Origin: an uncultured Clostridia bacterium
GTDB taxonomy: Bacteria > Bacillota > Clostridia > Oscillospirales > CAG-272
Assembly (NCBI GenBank): GCA_947631765.1
Contig: CANRMP010000004.1
Span: forward strand, 104,725 to 168,724
Length of the DNA: 64,000 nucleotides
Direction: 5' to 3'
Part shown: positions 17,278-26,360 of the stretch, in pieces
How positions within the stretch are numbered: the first letter of the stretch is position 1
How the letters are laid out: each line of letters starts with the position of its first letter
Made by a program: the position numbers and the translations under genes
Notes under the pieces: model-generated
The model's database searches: none
What the model saw: only the letters and a program-made list of their open reading frames with translations
Told to the model about the DNA's origin: nothing

Positions 17278-17835
17278 TCATCTTAACCTTTTGCCGTACC
17301 AATATGCGCGCACAAGCGGAACAAACAAAAACATCCAAATGGCGTATACGATAATATTCATCAGATATGCCAAAGGTGCAAAGGCAAAAAGCTTTGCAAA
17401 GCTGTATTGGGCAATATACGCCGTCGGGAAGAAGGGCACCTTGTAATCAAATATCAGCCCGACAATAAACAGCGGCGCCATGAACACGGCGTAAAATACA
17501 ACGCTCTTTAACATGCGCTCTTTTAAATATGAAGCGTACTCTCCTAAAAGGCTGAACTCCCTTTCGTATGACTTTGTGACGTATTTGTTTTTCTCAACCG
17601 GATTTGCCCTGTAAATTAAGAGCGCCGTGACAAGGTAGAGTACAAAGCAGAGCAGGTTTCGAATGTTTTCAATAACGGCGCGGGCGTCCTTTCCGTTTCT
17701 TAAATACAGCTCATTGTAAATGCCCGAGGTCAAAAAGTTAATAATAAGCCATATAAGCCAAAAAATCAGATTGCACGCCGCAAAATATATTATTCCGAAC
17801 AGCAGCTCGGAAAAAAATCGCTTACCGCTTTTCAC
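17278..17835 (-). CDS. unknown four-helix membrane protein
   Basis: The 185-residue product has four hydrophobic segments at about 10-35, 58-78, 110-130 and 145-172, with a charged stretch between the second and third (NPVEKNKYVTKSYEREFSLLGEYASYLKERM). I do not recognise the family. The start is taken as the GTG at 17835, about 12 bases after AGGAAG. It sits between rimI and tsaD on the same strand and may be co-transcribed with them. No catalytic motif is visible. Confidence 0.72.
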   Translation of the reverse strand: MKSGKRFFSELLFGIIYFAACNLIFWLIWLIINFLTSGIYNELYLRNGKDARAVIENIRNLLCFVLYLVTALLIYRANPVEKNKYVTKSYEREFSLLGEYASYLKERMLKSVVFYAVFMAPLFIVGLIFDYKVPFFPTAYIAQYSFAKLFAFAPLAYLMNIIVYAIWMFLFVPLVRAYWYGKRLR

Positions 17836-17855
17836 AATATGACATACTTCCTTTT

Positions 17856-18299
17856 TTATAAACTGTTCTCGGTTTTAAGCATGAGCAGAGCGTCCTCAAC
17901 CGGTTTTGCGTAATACCTTTTTCTTACACCGACACAGGTAAAGCCAAAGCTTTCATAAAGCTGTCTTGCCCCTGTGTTGCTCCTTCTGACCTCAAGATAA
18001 AAGGCACCGCAGCCCTTGCTTTTGGCGTTGGCGATAAGCGCGTCAAGCAACAGAGAGCCGACCCCTTTTCGGCGGTGGGGAGCGTCAACCGCAAGATTTA
18101 TAATCTCAGCCTCCGGAGAGACTATCATGCCGATAACATACCCGATAACCGCGCCTTCTTCAACACACACCAAAAAGCAGAAAACGCCGTCGTTTAAAAT
18201 TCGCAAAAAGGAGCTTTGCGACCACGGGTCGCCAAACGACTCCCTCTCGATTCTTGCAACCTCGGGGAGTCTGCAAATATCCGCCTTAATTATTTCCAT
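17856..18299 (-). CDS. rimI: ribosomal protein-alanine N-acetyltransferase
   Basis: The 147-residue GNAT acetyltransferase opens with EIIKADICRLPEVARIERESFGDPWS, the standard RimI start, and carries VIGYVIGMIVSPEAEIINLAVDAPHRRKGVGSLLLDALI with the acetyl-CoA loop RRKGVG, then AFYLEVRRSNTGARQLYESFGF. RimI acetylates the N-terminus of ribosomal protein S18. I prefer the ATG at 18299 to a TTG seven codons upstream because homologues begin at MEII. The first codons overlap the end of the upstream gene by 14 bases, so translation is probably coupled. The pairing with tsaD downstream is typical. Confidence 0.9.
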   Translation of the reverse strand: MEIIKADICRLPEVARIERESFGDPWSQSSFLRILNDGVFCFLVCVEEGAVIGYVIGMIVSPEAEIINLAVDAPHRRKGVGSLLLDALIANAKSKGCGAFYLEVRRSNTGARQLYESFGFTCVGVRKRYYAKPVEDALLMLKTENSL

Positions 18300-19041
18300 T
18301 TTGTTTTTCTTGGTCCTCAAAGAAGGGAATAAATACCTCGGAGTCGGTTTTCACCATTTTTGAGTCGTAAAAAGAGGCAAGATAATAGCTTCCCATCCCG
18401 TCGGTGTAAAGGCGCATTATCATGTGAAGCCAGGGATATCTGTAAGAGGTGACCCGCACCTCCTTGAGATATTCCATATCAAATCGGCTCTCAAAGAGAT
18501 TTTCTTCCTCGGGAGCTTCAAAATAAGCGTTTAGCAGGCGGGCGGTGACCATCGGGTCAAGCTCCTGTGTGGCAAACAGGGTGCCTCCCGTGTTGCAAAG
18601 ATATATTTCCTCCCAGCCAAAATCTTTTGTTTCGGGCAAGCTCACCTTTTCGGGATTATAATATATCACCGCTCCCTCCTCAAAGCTTGTTGTGAGCCAT
18701 GCGGTAGGGTCGCACATATGCACCTTGTCATCTGCGTCCTTGTAGCCCACATAGTAAAAGGTGAGGCGGTCGCTGACGGCGTACTCCTCGCCCGACTTTA
18801 AGCAAAAGGAATAGCACATCGGAGCCGGAACATAGGTTATATCGTTCTTTTTATCGTAATATTCCCCGTTCTCATAGGTGAATTTCAGCACCGTGCGGTG
18901 ATTTTGAATGAAATATATTAGAGAGAATACTCCGAAAATCAGCGCAATTACTCCTACGGTTATAAGCCACGGCTTAAAATTGAATTTTTCTCTGCGCTTG
19001 GTTTGTTTTGTTTGTTTGTTTTGGTTCTTATTTTGCCTCAT
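18286..19041 (-). CDS. unknown single-pass membrane protein
   Basis: The product (251 residues from the ATG at 19041) has a Gln/Lys/Thr-rich basic head, one membrane helix (about 27-48) and an extracellular domain of about 200 residues with no motif I recognise. It contains YDKKNDITYVPAPMCY near 65-80 and RVTSYRYPWLHMIMRLYTDG further on. The frame extends 18 codons upstream to 19095, but that would overlap comEB by 46 bases; the chosen start falls just after the comEB stop. It lies between comEB and rimI, probably in one transcript. Confidence 0.7.
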   Translation of the reverse strand: MRQNKNQNKQTKQTKRREKFNFKPWLITVGVIALIFGVFSLIYFIQNHRTVLKFTYENGEYYDKKNDITYVPAPMCYSFCLKSGEEYAVSDRLTFYYVGYKDADDKVHMCDPTAWLTTSFEEGAVIYYNPEKVSLPETKDFGWEEIYLCNTGGTLFATQELDPMVTARLLNAYFEAPEEENLFESRFDMEYLKEVRVTSYRYPWLHMIMRLYTDGMGSYYLASFYDSKMVKTDSEVFIPFFEDQEKQNGNN

Positions 19042-19049
19042 ACCGCGTC

Positions 19050-19550
19050 TTAGTACCCGAGCTGTCCGGTTATCGAGTCGTCGTTTATAACCCAATCTCT
19101 GACCTTTATCTCTGTATATTTGTCGGCTCCGTTGCGAAAAATCACTCTTTCGATGCCCGCGTTAATCACAAGCCGCTTGCACATGGCGCAGGAGCTTATG
19201 TCCGAAAGAATTTCGCCCGTTTTGCTGTCCATGCCCGCAATGTACATGGTGGAGCCGAGCATTTGATCTCTTGAGGCGTTGATTATGGCGTTTGCCTCGG
19301 CGTGAACCGAGCGGCAAAGCTCGTACCTCTCCCCTCTCGGAATATTAAGCTCATCTCTCATGCAGTACCCGAGAGTACAGCAGTTGTCCCTGCCTCGGGG
19401 CGCTCCGTTGTAGCCGGTCGAGACAATGACGTCGTTTTTGACAATAATCGCGCCGTATTTTTTGCGCAGGCAGGTCGAGCGCCTGAGCACCGTTTCGGCT
19501 ATGTCAAGATAATAATTGGGCTTGTTTACTCTTTGGGCGATTTGTTCCAT
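19050..19550 (-). CDS. dCMP deaminase family protein (ComEB-like)
   Basis: Deaminates dCMP to dUMP for thymidylate synthesis. The 166-residue protein has the zinc-dependent deaminase signature: the catalytic CRSVHAEANAI with His and Glu, and SSCAMCKRLVINAGI with the two zinc Cys. The N-terminal CLRKKYGAIIVKNDVIVSTGYNGAPRG is typical of the family, and an extra Cys/His-type loop DNCCTLGYC precedes the core. I chose the ATG at 19550 because GGAAAGG lies seven to eight bases before it; the frame reaches further upstream without support. It is the first gene of a possible comEB-unknown-rimI-unknown-tsaD row. Confidence 0.9.
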   Translation of the reverse strand: MEQIAQRVNKPNYYLDIAETVLRRSTCLRKKYGAIIVKNDVIVSTGYNGAPRGRDNCCTLGYCMRDELNIPRGERYELCRSVHAEANAIINASRDQMLGSTMYIAGMDSKTGEILSDISSCAMCKRLVINAGIERVIFRNGADKYTEIKVRDWVINDDSITGQLGY

Positions 19551-19647
19551 TTTTGTACATCCTTTCCAATATGACAGCAAAGCCTTATTCCTCACCTTAT
19601 TATTATATATTACAAGAGCAAATAAATCAATAGTTTCGGCGCACATT

Positions 19648-20541
19648 TTAAGTTTTTGTTACACCTTGCAAATGAAAATCGGGGATATAGTCAACGCTTG
19701 CCCCCGCTCTGCTCTGAAAATAACCACTCAGTCCCGTGCTCTCAAGCGCACGGCACACGCTCTCATATTCAAAGGCGGTGAGGCGGCGTTCGGGCGCGCC
19801 TTCCACTCCCATCGGGGTATACTGTGACATAAGACTTACAAGTATATCGCCTTTTGTAAAGCTCTCACCAAGCCACTTTACAAGCTCCAAACTGTCTTTT
19901 CTGCACCCGGGTATTACAAGATGGCGCACAATCGTCCCGCTTTTCATTATGCCGTCCTTATCAATAACATATTCCCCGCTCTGCTCTGCCATTTTTATTA
20001 TCGCCTTTGAGGCAACCTCAAAGTAATTTTCAGCCCCCGCAAGGGTGTGCGAAAGCTTTGAGGAGAAGAATTTGAGATCGGGCAGAAAAATATCTACTAT
20101 TCCGTCAAGCGCCAGAATCATATCTTCTGTTTCATAGCCCGAGCAATTGTAAACTATAGGTATGGAGAGCGTTTTTTTAACAGCTTCAAGCGACGGAAGA
20201 ATATAGGGCAGATACTGATCGGCGCTAACAAGCGATATGTTATGTACCCCCTTTTCGGCAAGCTCAAAGCAGATTTCCGCAAAGCGCCGGGGGTTGGTTT
20301 CAAGCCCGAAATTTTCATGGCTTATCTTGCGGTTCTGACAGAAAATACATCCGAGCTGACAGCCCGAAAAAAATATCGTTCCCGAACCGTTTTTGCCCGA
20401 GATACAGGGCTCCTCCCACATATGCGGCATTGCAGCGGCAATTTTAATTCTGTCTGCGGCGCCGCACCTTCCCTGCCCCGCCTTACGATTTGCCCCACAG
20501 CGCCTCGGGCAAAGGGTGCAGTTTTTTTCGTTAAATATCAT
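19648..20541 (-). CDS. radical SAM protein, PflA-like (COG1313 type)
   Basis: The 297-residue protein carries the radical SAM cluster motif CxxxCxxC in FSGCQLGCIFCQN (about 59-71). It also has an N-terminal Cys-rich segment, NCTLCPRRCGANRKAGQGRCG, which may bind a second metal centre or be structural. The central SLVSADQYLPYILPSLEAVK and VYNCSGYE follow the TIM-barrel pattern. The family resembles pyruvate formate-lyase activating enzymes but is usually monocistronic with no glycyl radical enzyme nearby, as here. The natural substrate is unknown to me. Confidence is high for the superfamily and low for function. Confidence 0.86.
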   Translation of the reverse strand: MIFNEKNCTLCPRRCGANRKAGQGRCGAADRIKIAAAMPHMWEEPCISGKNGSGTIFFSGCQLGCIFCQNRKISHENFGLETNPRRFAEICFELAEKGVHNISLVSADQYLPYILPSLEAVKKTLSIPIVYNCSGYETEDMILALDGIVDIFLPDLKFFSSKLSHTLAGAENYFEVASKAIIKMAEQSGEYVIDKDGIMKSGTIVRHLVIPGCRKDSLELVKWLGESFTKGDILVSLMSQYTPMGVEGAPERRLTAFEYESVCRALESTGLSGYFQSRAGASVDYIPDFHLQGVTKT

Positions 20542-20602
20542 CTTTACAATATAGCTTTCTTACGGGAATTTATAAAATCAATTTTTTTATTCAAAAAGCA
20601 TA

Positions 20603-20629
20603 AGCCGTGGATAACCATCATCCACGGCT
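20603..20629 (-). terminator. intrinsic terminator of the GH43 gene
   Basis: A perfect 10-bp stem AGCCGTGGAT / ATCCACGGCT with a 7-base loop lies 11 bases after the GH43 stop. On the minus strand it is followed by TATGCTTTTTG and a further run of T. Confidence 0.78.
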
Positions 20630-20639
20630 GATTTTCAGC

Positions 20640-21578
20640 TTATCTCGGTATTTCAAGCTCTTCGCCGGCTTTGGCAGGCGTTCCGAACACCGGAATGTCT
20701 CCCTGCCATGTGAATTTTTGAGCGCGCACGCCTCGTCCGCCCCACCCGAGCTTTGGCAGAACGTTTGCGTGATAGACTATCCAGTCCTCCTTGCCTGAGG
20801 GCGAGACTGTAAAGGAGCAGTGACCTGTTCCGTAAGCGCGCTCGCCTTTGGAAAATACCGGCTCGGGGCTTTTTGTCCAGCATTTGGGGTCAAGTATATC
20901 CCCGCCGCGGTAGGTGAGCATTCCGAGGCAGTATTCGTCGCTCCAGCTGCCGCTCGCGCTGTACACTATGTGTATTGTCTTGTCCTTTTTGAGAATTTGC
21001 GGACCCTCGTTTATTGTGGGAAGCCCGTTTGTGCAGGCTCTCGTTTCCCATTCGTATTCGGGGTGGCTGAGCATTACCCTCTCGCCCGATATTTTTGCGG
21101 GACTGCTCATTTTGGCAATGTAAATGTCCTGCCTGACATTGGTATCGCCCTCCCAGCCTGACCACAAGAAATACAGCTGTCCTTCGTGCTCCAAAACCGT
21201 GCCGTCTATTGCCCACTTGTCGGACGGATCGCAAATTTTGCCGAGCATTTCAAACTCGCCCATGGGGTCGTCACTCAGTGCGCCGAGCACGTACATTCTG
21301 TGGCTGACGTTGTTTCCGTCATCGGCGGCAACGTATATATACCACCTGCCGTTAATATAGTGGAGCTCTGGCGCCCAGTACTCCTTGCTGTACATTGTGC
21401 CCTCGGGCGCGGTATACACCTTTTTCCCGTTCTTTCTTGAAATTTTGTGAATGTTTTCCGCCTTCGATACCGCGACTCCGTTTCCCGCCGAATAGCAATA
21501 GTAATAAATATCGCCGTGCTTTACGACAAACGGATCCTCTCCGCGTTCGTTAATAGGGTTGACAAAGGTTTCGCTCAT
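20640..21578 (-). CDS. glycoside hydrolase family 43 enzyme
   Basis: The 312-residue protein has no signal peptide, so it is likely cytoplasmic and acts on imported oligosaccharides. The five-bladed propeller signatures of GH43 are in order: NPINERGEDPFVVKHGDIYYY with the general-base Asp15, EYWAPELHYINGRWYIYVAA, KWAIDGTVLEHEGQLYFLWSGW with the pKa-tuning Asp125, LPTINEGPQILKK with the catalytic acid Glu191, and GTGHCSFTVSPSG. Family activities are mainly alpha-L-arabinofuranosidase and beta-xylosidase; which applies cannot be told. The gene is alone, with its own terminator. Confidence 0.9.
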   Translation of the reverse strand: MSETFVNPINERGEDPFVVKHGDIYYYCYSAGNGVAVSKAENIHKISRKNGKKVYTAPEGTMYSKEYWAPELHYINGRWYIYVAADDGNNVSHRMYVLGALSDDPMGEFEMLGKICDPSDKWAIDGTVLEHEGQLYFLWSGWEGDTNVRQDIYIAKMSSPAKISGERVMLSHPEYEWETRACTNGLPTINEGPQILKKDKTIHIVYSASGSWSDEYCLGMLTYRGGDILDPKCWTKSPEPVFSKGERAYGTGHCSFTVSPSGKEDWIVYHANVLPKLGWGGRGVRAQKFTWQGDIPVFGTPAKAGEELEIPR

Positions 21579-21680
21579 AGACTTTCTCCCCTCTTGTATT
21601 TTGTAGTCAGGTTATAACCTGTAAATACAGTTTATCATAAAGTCGGGGCAATTTCAACAGAAATCTTTTAAAAAATCCGG

Positions 21681-21923
21681 TTAAATTGTAAGAAACAGCA
21701 GGGTGATGACAAGAAAGGCAAGTATTATGCCTCCTACCGCCATGCCGAAAAGCTCCCTTTTAGCCTTGTCGGCAAGCTTTTCCCTGCAAAGCTCCTTCTC
21801 TGCGCGCCTCTCCTTTTCGCTTATTCCGAAAAGCAGTTCCCTGCAATTGGGCGTGTATTCGTTGTCCTTTGGTGAAATGGTAAAACTTGAGCGTGATTTT
21901 AATTTTATCGCATTGTTTTGCAT
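21681..21923 (-). CDS. small single-helix membrane protein, unknown
   Basis: The 80-residue protein has a charged N-terminal part rich in Lys, Arg and Glu (about 1-57; EKERRAEKELCREKLADKAKRELF looks helical or coiled-coil) and one C-terminal hydrophobic helix (about 60-80) ending almost at the stop. A good GGAGGTG ribosome site precedes the ATG, supporting a real gene. I do not recognise a family; the shape is that of a tail-anchored protein. Confidence 0.65.
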   Translation of the reverse strand: MQNNAIKLKSRSSFTISPKDNEYTPNCRELLFGISEKERRAEKELCREKLADKAKRELFGMAVGGIILAFLVITLLFLTI

Positions 21924-22022
21924 AACAGCACCTCCGTTTTTTCCTTACAACTATATTATACGAAAGCTGCTGTTAAATACTGTCGACACCTGTCGAGGTT
22001 TTTAATTTTTTTTATTATTTTT

Positions 22023-23231
22023 TTAAACTATCTGAAAAATGTAAAATTTTAAATACTCGGTTTCGGGTACGTTCCAGAGTATCGGGTGGTCGGGAGACTG
22101 CTGTCTGCCCTCAATTTGGCGAAGCGTTATGCCCGCGTCCTCTGCCGCCGAGTGCAGGGTCTGACAAAAAATACTGTCACGCATAAAGTGCGAGCAGGAG
22201 CATGTGGCAAAATAATCGCCGCGCCGAAGCAGCTTCATGGCTTTTAAATTTATCTCCTTGTAGCCCCTTATGGCGTCCTTTAATGTTTGGCGGCTTTTGG
22301 TGAAGGCGGGAGGGTCAAGTATTATAAAATCATAATCATGACTTTTTTTATCGGCAAGGGCTGTAAGATATTCAAAAACGTCGGCCCTTACAAGCTCAAT
22401 TTTATCCTCTGCGTTATTTAGCACCAGGTTTTCCTTGGCGCTCTCAAGCGCGCTTTTTGAAATATCCACCGCCGTTACCTGCTTTGCGCCGCCCATTGCA
22501 GCGTTAAGGGCAAAAGCGCCTGTGTGCGTAAAGCAGTCAAGCACACGTCTGCCATTTGCAATTTTTCTTATTGCCGCGCGGTTGTATTTCTGGTCGAGAA
22601 AAAAGCCGGTTTTTTGACCGTCGACGCAGTCAACCGCATATATTATGCCGTTTTCTTTGATATTGACCTTTCCCGAAAGCGAGCCGTAATAACAGCCGTG
22701 CCTTTCCTCCATGCCTTCAAGCTCTCTTATGGGACCGTCCGAGCGTTCGTAAAGCGCGCTTATTTTTGCGCCGTAAGCCTCCATTATGCACAGAAGCGCG
22801 GAATATATAATATCACGGCGCAGCTCTGTGCCAAGACAGAGAACAGAAGCGACAAGCACGTCTTCAAAGCGGTCTACCGTGAGCCCCGGAAAGCCGTCCG
22901 CCTCGCCGAATATCAGGCGACAGCACCGAAAGTCCTCCTCTCCCATGACTGCTATGCGATAGTTTAGAGCGTACTTTACCCGTCTCTCCCAAAACGCTCC
23001 GTCAAACTTGCAGTTTGCGTCTCTTGATATAATTCTTACTCTGATTTTGGAGAGGTCGTTGACAAAGCCGCTTCCGAGGTACCTGCCCTTTTTTGAATTT
23101 ACGTCGACTATATCGCCGTTTTTGTATTCTCCGACAACCGAGACAACCTCCTCGGCGTACACCCAGGGATGCCCCTTCTTTAAGTTGTTTTCGGCTTTTT
23201 CGCTGACTGTAAATACCGGATAATTTCTCAT
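22023..23231 (-). CDS. class I SAM-dependent rRNA methyltransferase (RlmI/RlmK-like, PUA domain)
   Basis: The 402-residue enzyme starts with a PUA domain (about 1-80: AENNLKKGHPWVYAEEVVS...DIVDVNSKKGRYLGSGFVND), then an EEHEAD-like domain, then the Rossmann methyltransferase part with VLDCFTHTGAFALNAAMGGAKQVTAVDIS (about 231-259) and the active-site DPPAFTKS. The family methylates C5 of cytosine in 23S rRNA (RlmI makes m5C1962 in E. coli). Length and domain order are standard. It is transcribed alone, divergent from the AlaX gene. Confidence 0.92.
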   Translation of the reverse strand: MRNYPVFTVSEKAENNLKKGHPWVYAEEVVSVVGEYKNGDIVDVNSKKGRYLGSGFVNDLSKIRVRIISRDANCKFDGAFWERRVKYALNYRIAVMGEEDFRCCRLIFGEADGFPGLTVDRFEDVLVASVLCLGTELRRDIIYSALLCIMEAYGAKISALYERSDGPIRELEGMEERHGCYYGSLSGKVNIKENGIIYAVDCVDGQKTGFFLDQKYNRAAIRKIANGRRVLDCFTHTGAFALNAAMGGAKQVTAVDISKSALESAKENLVLNNAEDKIELVRADVFEYLTALADKKSHDYDFIILDPPAFTKSRQTLKDAIRGYKEINLKAMKLLRRGDYFATCSCSHFMRDSIFCQTLHSAAEDAGITLRQIEGRQQSPDHPILWNVPETEYLKFYIFQIV

Positions 23232-23320
23232 AGCTTTAAAATATTCCTTTCAGACTTTTCATTCGGCATATAAATTATATCACAATCTTTTTCATTTAAC
23301 AAGTTTTTTACCTCTTTATA

Positions 23321-23350
23321 TTGAAGTAAACTCATTATTCATGATATAAT
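23321..23350 (+). promoter_or_regulatory. sigma-A promoter for the AlaX gene
   Basis: TTGAAG (23321-23326) and TATAAT (23345-23350) are separated by 18 bases. The start codon lies 33 bases downstream of the -10 box. Confidence 0.65.
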
Positions 23351-23382
23351 ATCAAAGTAAATCACAAAAGGACGTATTCGCT

Positions 23383-24549
23383 ATGACCGAAAAGCTTTAT
23401 TTTATCGACTCGCATATGAAAAACTTCGAGGCTCGGGTGCTTTCCTGCACAAAAGCCGACAGGGGATATGAAATAATACTAAGCAGGAGCGCTTTCTTTC
23501 CCGAAGGGGGAGGACAGCCCGGTGACATCGGAAGGCTTGAATACTGCGGCGCCTTAATAAATGTTGTCGACTGCTTTGAGCGCGAGGGTGATACCGTGCA
23601 CCTTTGCGAGAGCCCTCTGCCGGTGGGAGAAAGGGTTCGCGGGGAGATAGACTACAAGCTTCGCTTTTCGCGTATGCAAAACCACTCGGGAGAGCATATA
23701 GTTTCGGGTATTGCGCACACCCTTTTCGGCTGTTCAAATATCGGCTTTCATATGGGAAATGAGGAGGTAACCTTGGATTTTGACAAGGTACTCACCGGCT
23801 CCGAGGTCGAAAGACTCGAGCTTTCGGCAAATGAGGCGGTCTGGAAAAACGTTCGCTTTATCAGCTCATTTCACACAAAAGAGGAGCTTGAAAATATAAA
23901 TTACAGAAGCAAAAAGGAAATAAGCGGCACAAAGGTGCGCCTTGTGACAATTGAGGGGTATGACGTGTGCGCCTGCTGTGCGCCGCACGTCGACTTTTCG
24001 GGGGAAATCGGAATTATAAAAATTCTCGGCTTTATGAAATACAAGTCGGGTGTGAGACTTCGTCTGCTGTGCGGCGCCGACGCGCTTTTGCATTATCGTG
24101 AAAGCATGGAGAGCATAAAAAACATTTCCGTCCTGCTCTCCGCAAAGTATTGCGGCGTTGCGGGAGCTGTGGGCGAGCTTTATGAGGAGCTAAAACGGGA
24201 AAAAGAGGAAAAAGCCGCGCTTCGCCTTGCGCTTGCAGAAAAAATCATCTCCTCCTTAAAGCCTCAAAACGGCAATATTATAATTTTTGACAACATGCTC
24301 GATATTAAGTCCGCGCGGGTTGTCGTTAACGCCGGAGCCGAGCTTTGCGAGGGTATTTGCGCCCTTTTTCTCGGCAATGAGGGCAAATACACGTTTGTAA
24401 TGGCAAGTAAGGGTGTGGATTTAAAGCAAAAAGCGCTCGAAATTAACGCGGCGCTCTCTGCCAAAGGCGGCGGCTCCTCCACAATGATCACCGGAAACGC
24501 CGCTTGCTCAAGGGATAAAATCACGGAATATTTTAATATGCAAAAATAA
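23383..24549 (+). CDS. AlaX-type alanyl-tRNA editing protein with DHHA1-like tail
   Basis: Hydrolyses Ser (or Gly) mischarged onto tRNA-Ala in trans. The 388-residue protein has an AlaRS-like second additional domain: AFFPEGGGQPGD (38-48), MQNHSGEHIVSG with zinc ligands His101 and His105, and CACCAPHV with Cys198 and His202 completing the site. A helical stretch follows (about 260-290). The C-terminal domain ends KGGGSSTMITG-A, the DHHA1-type motif, making it the long AlaX-L form. It has its own promoter and ends at a terminator shared with trpB. The AlaRS catalytic domain is absent, so it is a free-standing editor. Confidence 0.9.
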   Translation: MTEKLYFIDSHMKNFEARVLSCTKADRGYEIILSRSAFFPEGGGQPGDIGRLEYCGALINVVDCFEREGDTVHLCESPLPVGERVRGEIDYKLRFSRMQNHSGEHIVSGIAHTLFGCSNIGFHMGNEEVTLDFDKVLTGSEVERLELSANEAVWKNVRFISSFHTKEELENINYRSKKEISGTKVRLVTIEGYDVCACCAPHVDFSGEIGIIKILGFMKYKSGVRLRLLCGADALLHYRESMESIKNISVLLSAKYCGVAGAVGELYEELKREKEEKAALRLALAEKIISSLKPQNGNIIIFDNMLDIKSARVVVNAGAELCEGICALFLGNEGKYTFVMASKGVDLKQKALEINAALSAKGGGSSTMITGNAACSRDKITEYFNMQK

Positions 24550-24591
24550 CCGTGCTTTTTAATCGAAAACAGTCAATAATGTTAAAAATAC

Positions 24592-24636
24592 GCGCTAAAA
24601 AGCGGCAGGTCTCAAAAAGGCTTGCCGCTTTTGCGC
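24592..24636. terminator. bidirectional terminator between alaX and trpB2
   Basis: An 8-bp stem AAGCGGCA / TGCCGCTT (24600-24607 with 24623-24630) is extended by outer GCGC repeats (24592-24595 and 24633-24636). It lies between the ends of two convergent genes, with short A and T tracts on both sides. Confidence 0.7.
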
Positions 24637-24645
24637 TGTTTTGAC

Positions 24646-26019
24646 TTAATTAAACTGCGGGATTTTAGCGATGCTGTTTGCTATTTCCTCATCCGAGGGG
24701 ATGTAGTTTGTCATAACTCCGTCATTGTAGTTCTGATATGCGACAAGGTCGAAATAGCCGGTACCCGTGAGACCGAAGAGGATGGTTTTGGCCTCTCCTG
24801 TTTCCTTGCATTTTATAGCCTCATCCATTGCAGCTTTAATTGCGTGAGCGCTTTCGGGAGCGGGGAGAGTGCCCTCGATTCTTGCAAACTGCTCTGCGGC
24901 GGCAAAGACGTCGGTTTGCTTTACGCTTATAGCCTTCATATAGCCGTCGTGATAGAGCTGAGAGAGAATTGTGCTCATGCCGTGGAATCTCAGTCCGCCC
25001 GCGTGGTCGGCGGAGGGGATAAAGCCGCTTCCGAGAGTGTACATTTTAGCAAGCGGGCAGATCATACCGGTATCGCAGAAGTCGTACATAAACTTACCTC
25101 TTGTAAAGCTCGGACAGGAGGCGGGTTCGACGGCGATTATCTCGTAATCAGCCTCGCCGCGCAGTTTTTCGCCCATGAAGGGCGCGATAAGTCCGCCAAG
25201 ATTCGAGCCGCCGCCGGCACAGCCGATGATAATATCGGGCTTTACGCCGTACTTATCAAGCGCGGTCTTTGTTTCAAGTCCTATGACAGACTGGTGGAGC
25301 AGTACCTGATTCAATACGCTTCCGAGCACATAACGATAGCCCTCATGCGTGACGGCAGCCTCAACGGCTTCCGATATGGCACAGCCGAGTGATCCTGTGG
25401 TATTCGGGTTTTCGGCAAGGATTTTTTTGCCGACCTCGGTCGTCATTGAAGGCGAGGGGGTGACGCTTGCGCCGTAGGTTCTCATGACCTCGCGGCGGAA
25501 GGGCTTTTGCTCATAGGAGACCTTGACCATATAGACCTTGCAGTCAAGTCCGAGGTACGCGCACGCCATTGAAAGCGCGGTTCCCCACTGTCCCGCTCCC
25601 GTCTCGGTCGTAACGCCCTTAAGTCCCTGCTTTTTCGCATAGTATGCCTGAGCGATGGCGCTGTTGAGCTTATGGCTTCCACTGGTGTTATTACCCTCGA
25701 ATTTGTAGTAAATTTTTGCGGGAGTGCCGAGATATTTTTCAAGATTGTACGCTCTTACGACCGGAGACGGGCGGTACATTTTGTAAAAATCGCGTATTTC
25801 CTGCGGAATCTCAATAAAGGGTGTGGTTTCGTCAAGCTCCTGCTTTACAAGCTCCGAGCAGAACACGCCCTCAAGCTCCTTTGCCGTCATAGGCTTGCCC
25901 GTACCGGGATTCATAAGGGGCGCCGGTTTGTTTTTCATATCGGCGCGAAGGTTGTACCATGCGCTCGGCATTTCATTTTCTTCAAGATAGATTTTGTAAG
26001 GAATTTTCTGTTCTGACAT
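24646..26019 (-). CDS. trpB: tryptophan synthase beta chain, TrpB2 type
   Basis: PLP enzyme making L-tryptophan from indole and L-serine. The 457-residue length and the N-terminal extension (IPYKIYLEENEMPSAWYNLRADM) mark the TrpB2 subgroup, which acts without a tight TrpA partner. The PLP Lys is in NNTSGSHKLNSA (Lys117), followed by TTETGAGQWG and the phosphate loop CAGGGSNLGG. No trpA is nearby, so it probably salvages free indole. Control by tryptophan is directly visible: a T-box with a UGG specifier precedes it (separate entries). Confidence 0.94.
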   Translation of the reverse strand: MSEQKIPYKIYLEENEMPSAWYNLRADMKNKPAPLMNPGTGKPMTAKELEGVFCSELVKQELDETTPFIEIPQEIRDFYKMYRPSPVVRAYNLEKYLGTPAKIYYKFEGNNTSGSHKLNSAIAQAYYAKKQGLKGVTTETGAGQWGTALSMACAYLGLDCKVYMVKVSYEQKPFRREVMRTYGASVTPSPSMTTEVGKKILAENPNTTGSLGCAISEAVEAAVTHEGYRYVLGSVLNQVLLHQSVIGLETKTALDKYGVKPDIIIGCAGGGSNLGGLIAPFMGEKLRGEADYEIIAVEPASCPSFTRGKFMYDFCDTGMICPLAKMYTLGSGFIPSADHAGGLRFHGMSTILSQLYHDGYMKAISVKQTDVFAAAEQFARIEGTLPAPESAHAIKAAMDEAIKCKETGEAKTILFGLTGTGYFDLVAYQNYNDGVMTNYIPSDEEIANSIAKIPQFN

Positions 26020-26095
26020 AATATATTACCTGTCCTTTCTTTATTTTCACCCGATTATTCGGGATAACTGATAAGTAAAAGCCGCAGAGAAAAAG

Positions 26096-26340
26096 AAAAA
26101 CTGCCCCGACAAAAATGCCGGGACAGGATAACCTGCGGTGCCACCTGGCTTAACGCTTATGCGTTCACCTCGATACGTGCTTCACACGCCGCTTTTTTTA
26201 ACGGAGAGCTTACTCCGGCATACCTACTTATTTCGGCAGCCCTCGAAAGTCCATTCATTGCAAAAGGTATACCGCATTCACACCGTTCTGCGGCTCTCTG
26301 AAACACCAAGACTTGCAATTACTATTCTTTCTCAACGGTT
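26096..26340 (-). ncRNA. tRNA-Trp T-box riboswitch upstream of trpB2
   Basis: Read on the minus strand, the leader shows the T-box elements in order: an AGTA-containing stem I base near 26313, GAGAGCCGCAG...GGTGTGAA, the specifier loop GAATGGAC with codon TGG (26253-26251), and the T-box antiterminator sequence AGGTGGCACCGCAGG (26146-26132). It ends in a terminator of 10 pairs, CTGTCCCGGC / GTCGGGGCAG (about 26125-26101), followed by TTTTTCTTTTT. The UGG specifier means uncharged tRNA-Trp should allow read-through, so trpB2 is expressed when tryptophan is scarce. Confidence 0.95.
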
Positions 26341-26360
26341 TTAATTTAAAACTATTATGA

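Noticed and set aside
20242..20631. Plus-strand frame of 129 codons near the radical SAM gene
   Set aside because: Mostly antisense to the radical SAM coding sequence and runs through a terminator hairpin.
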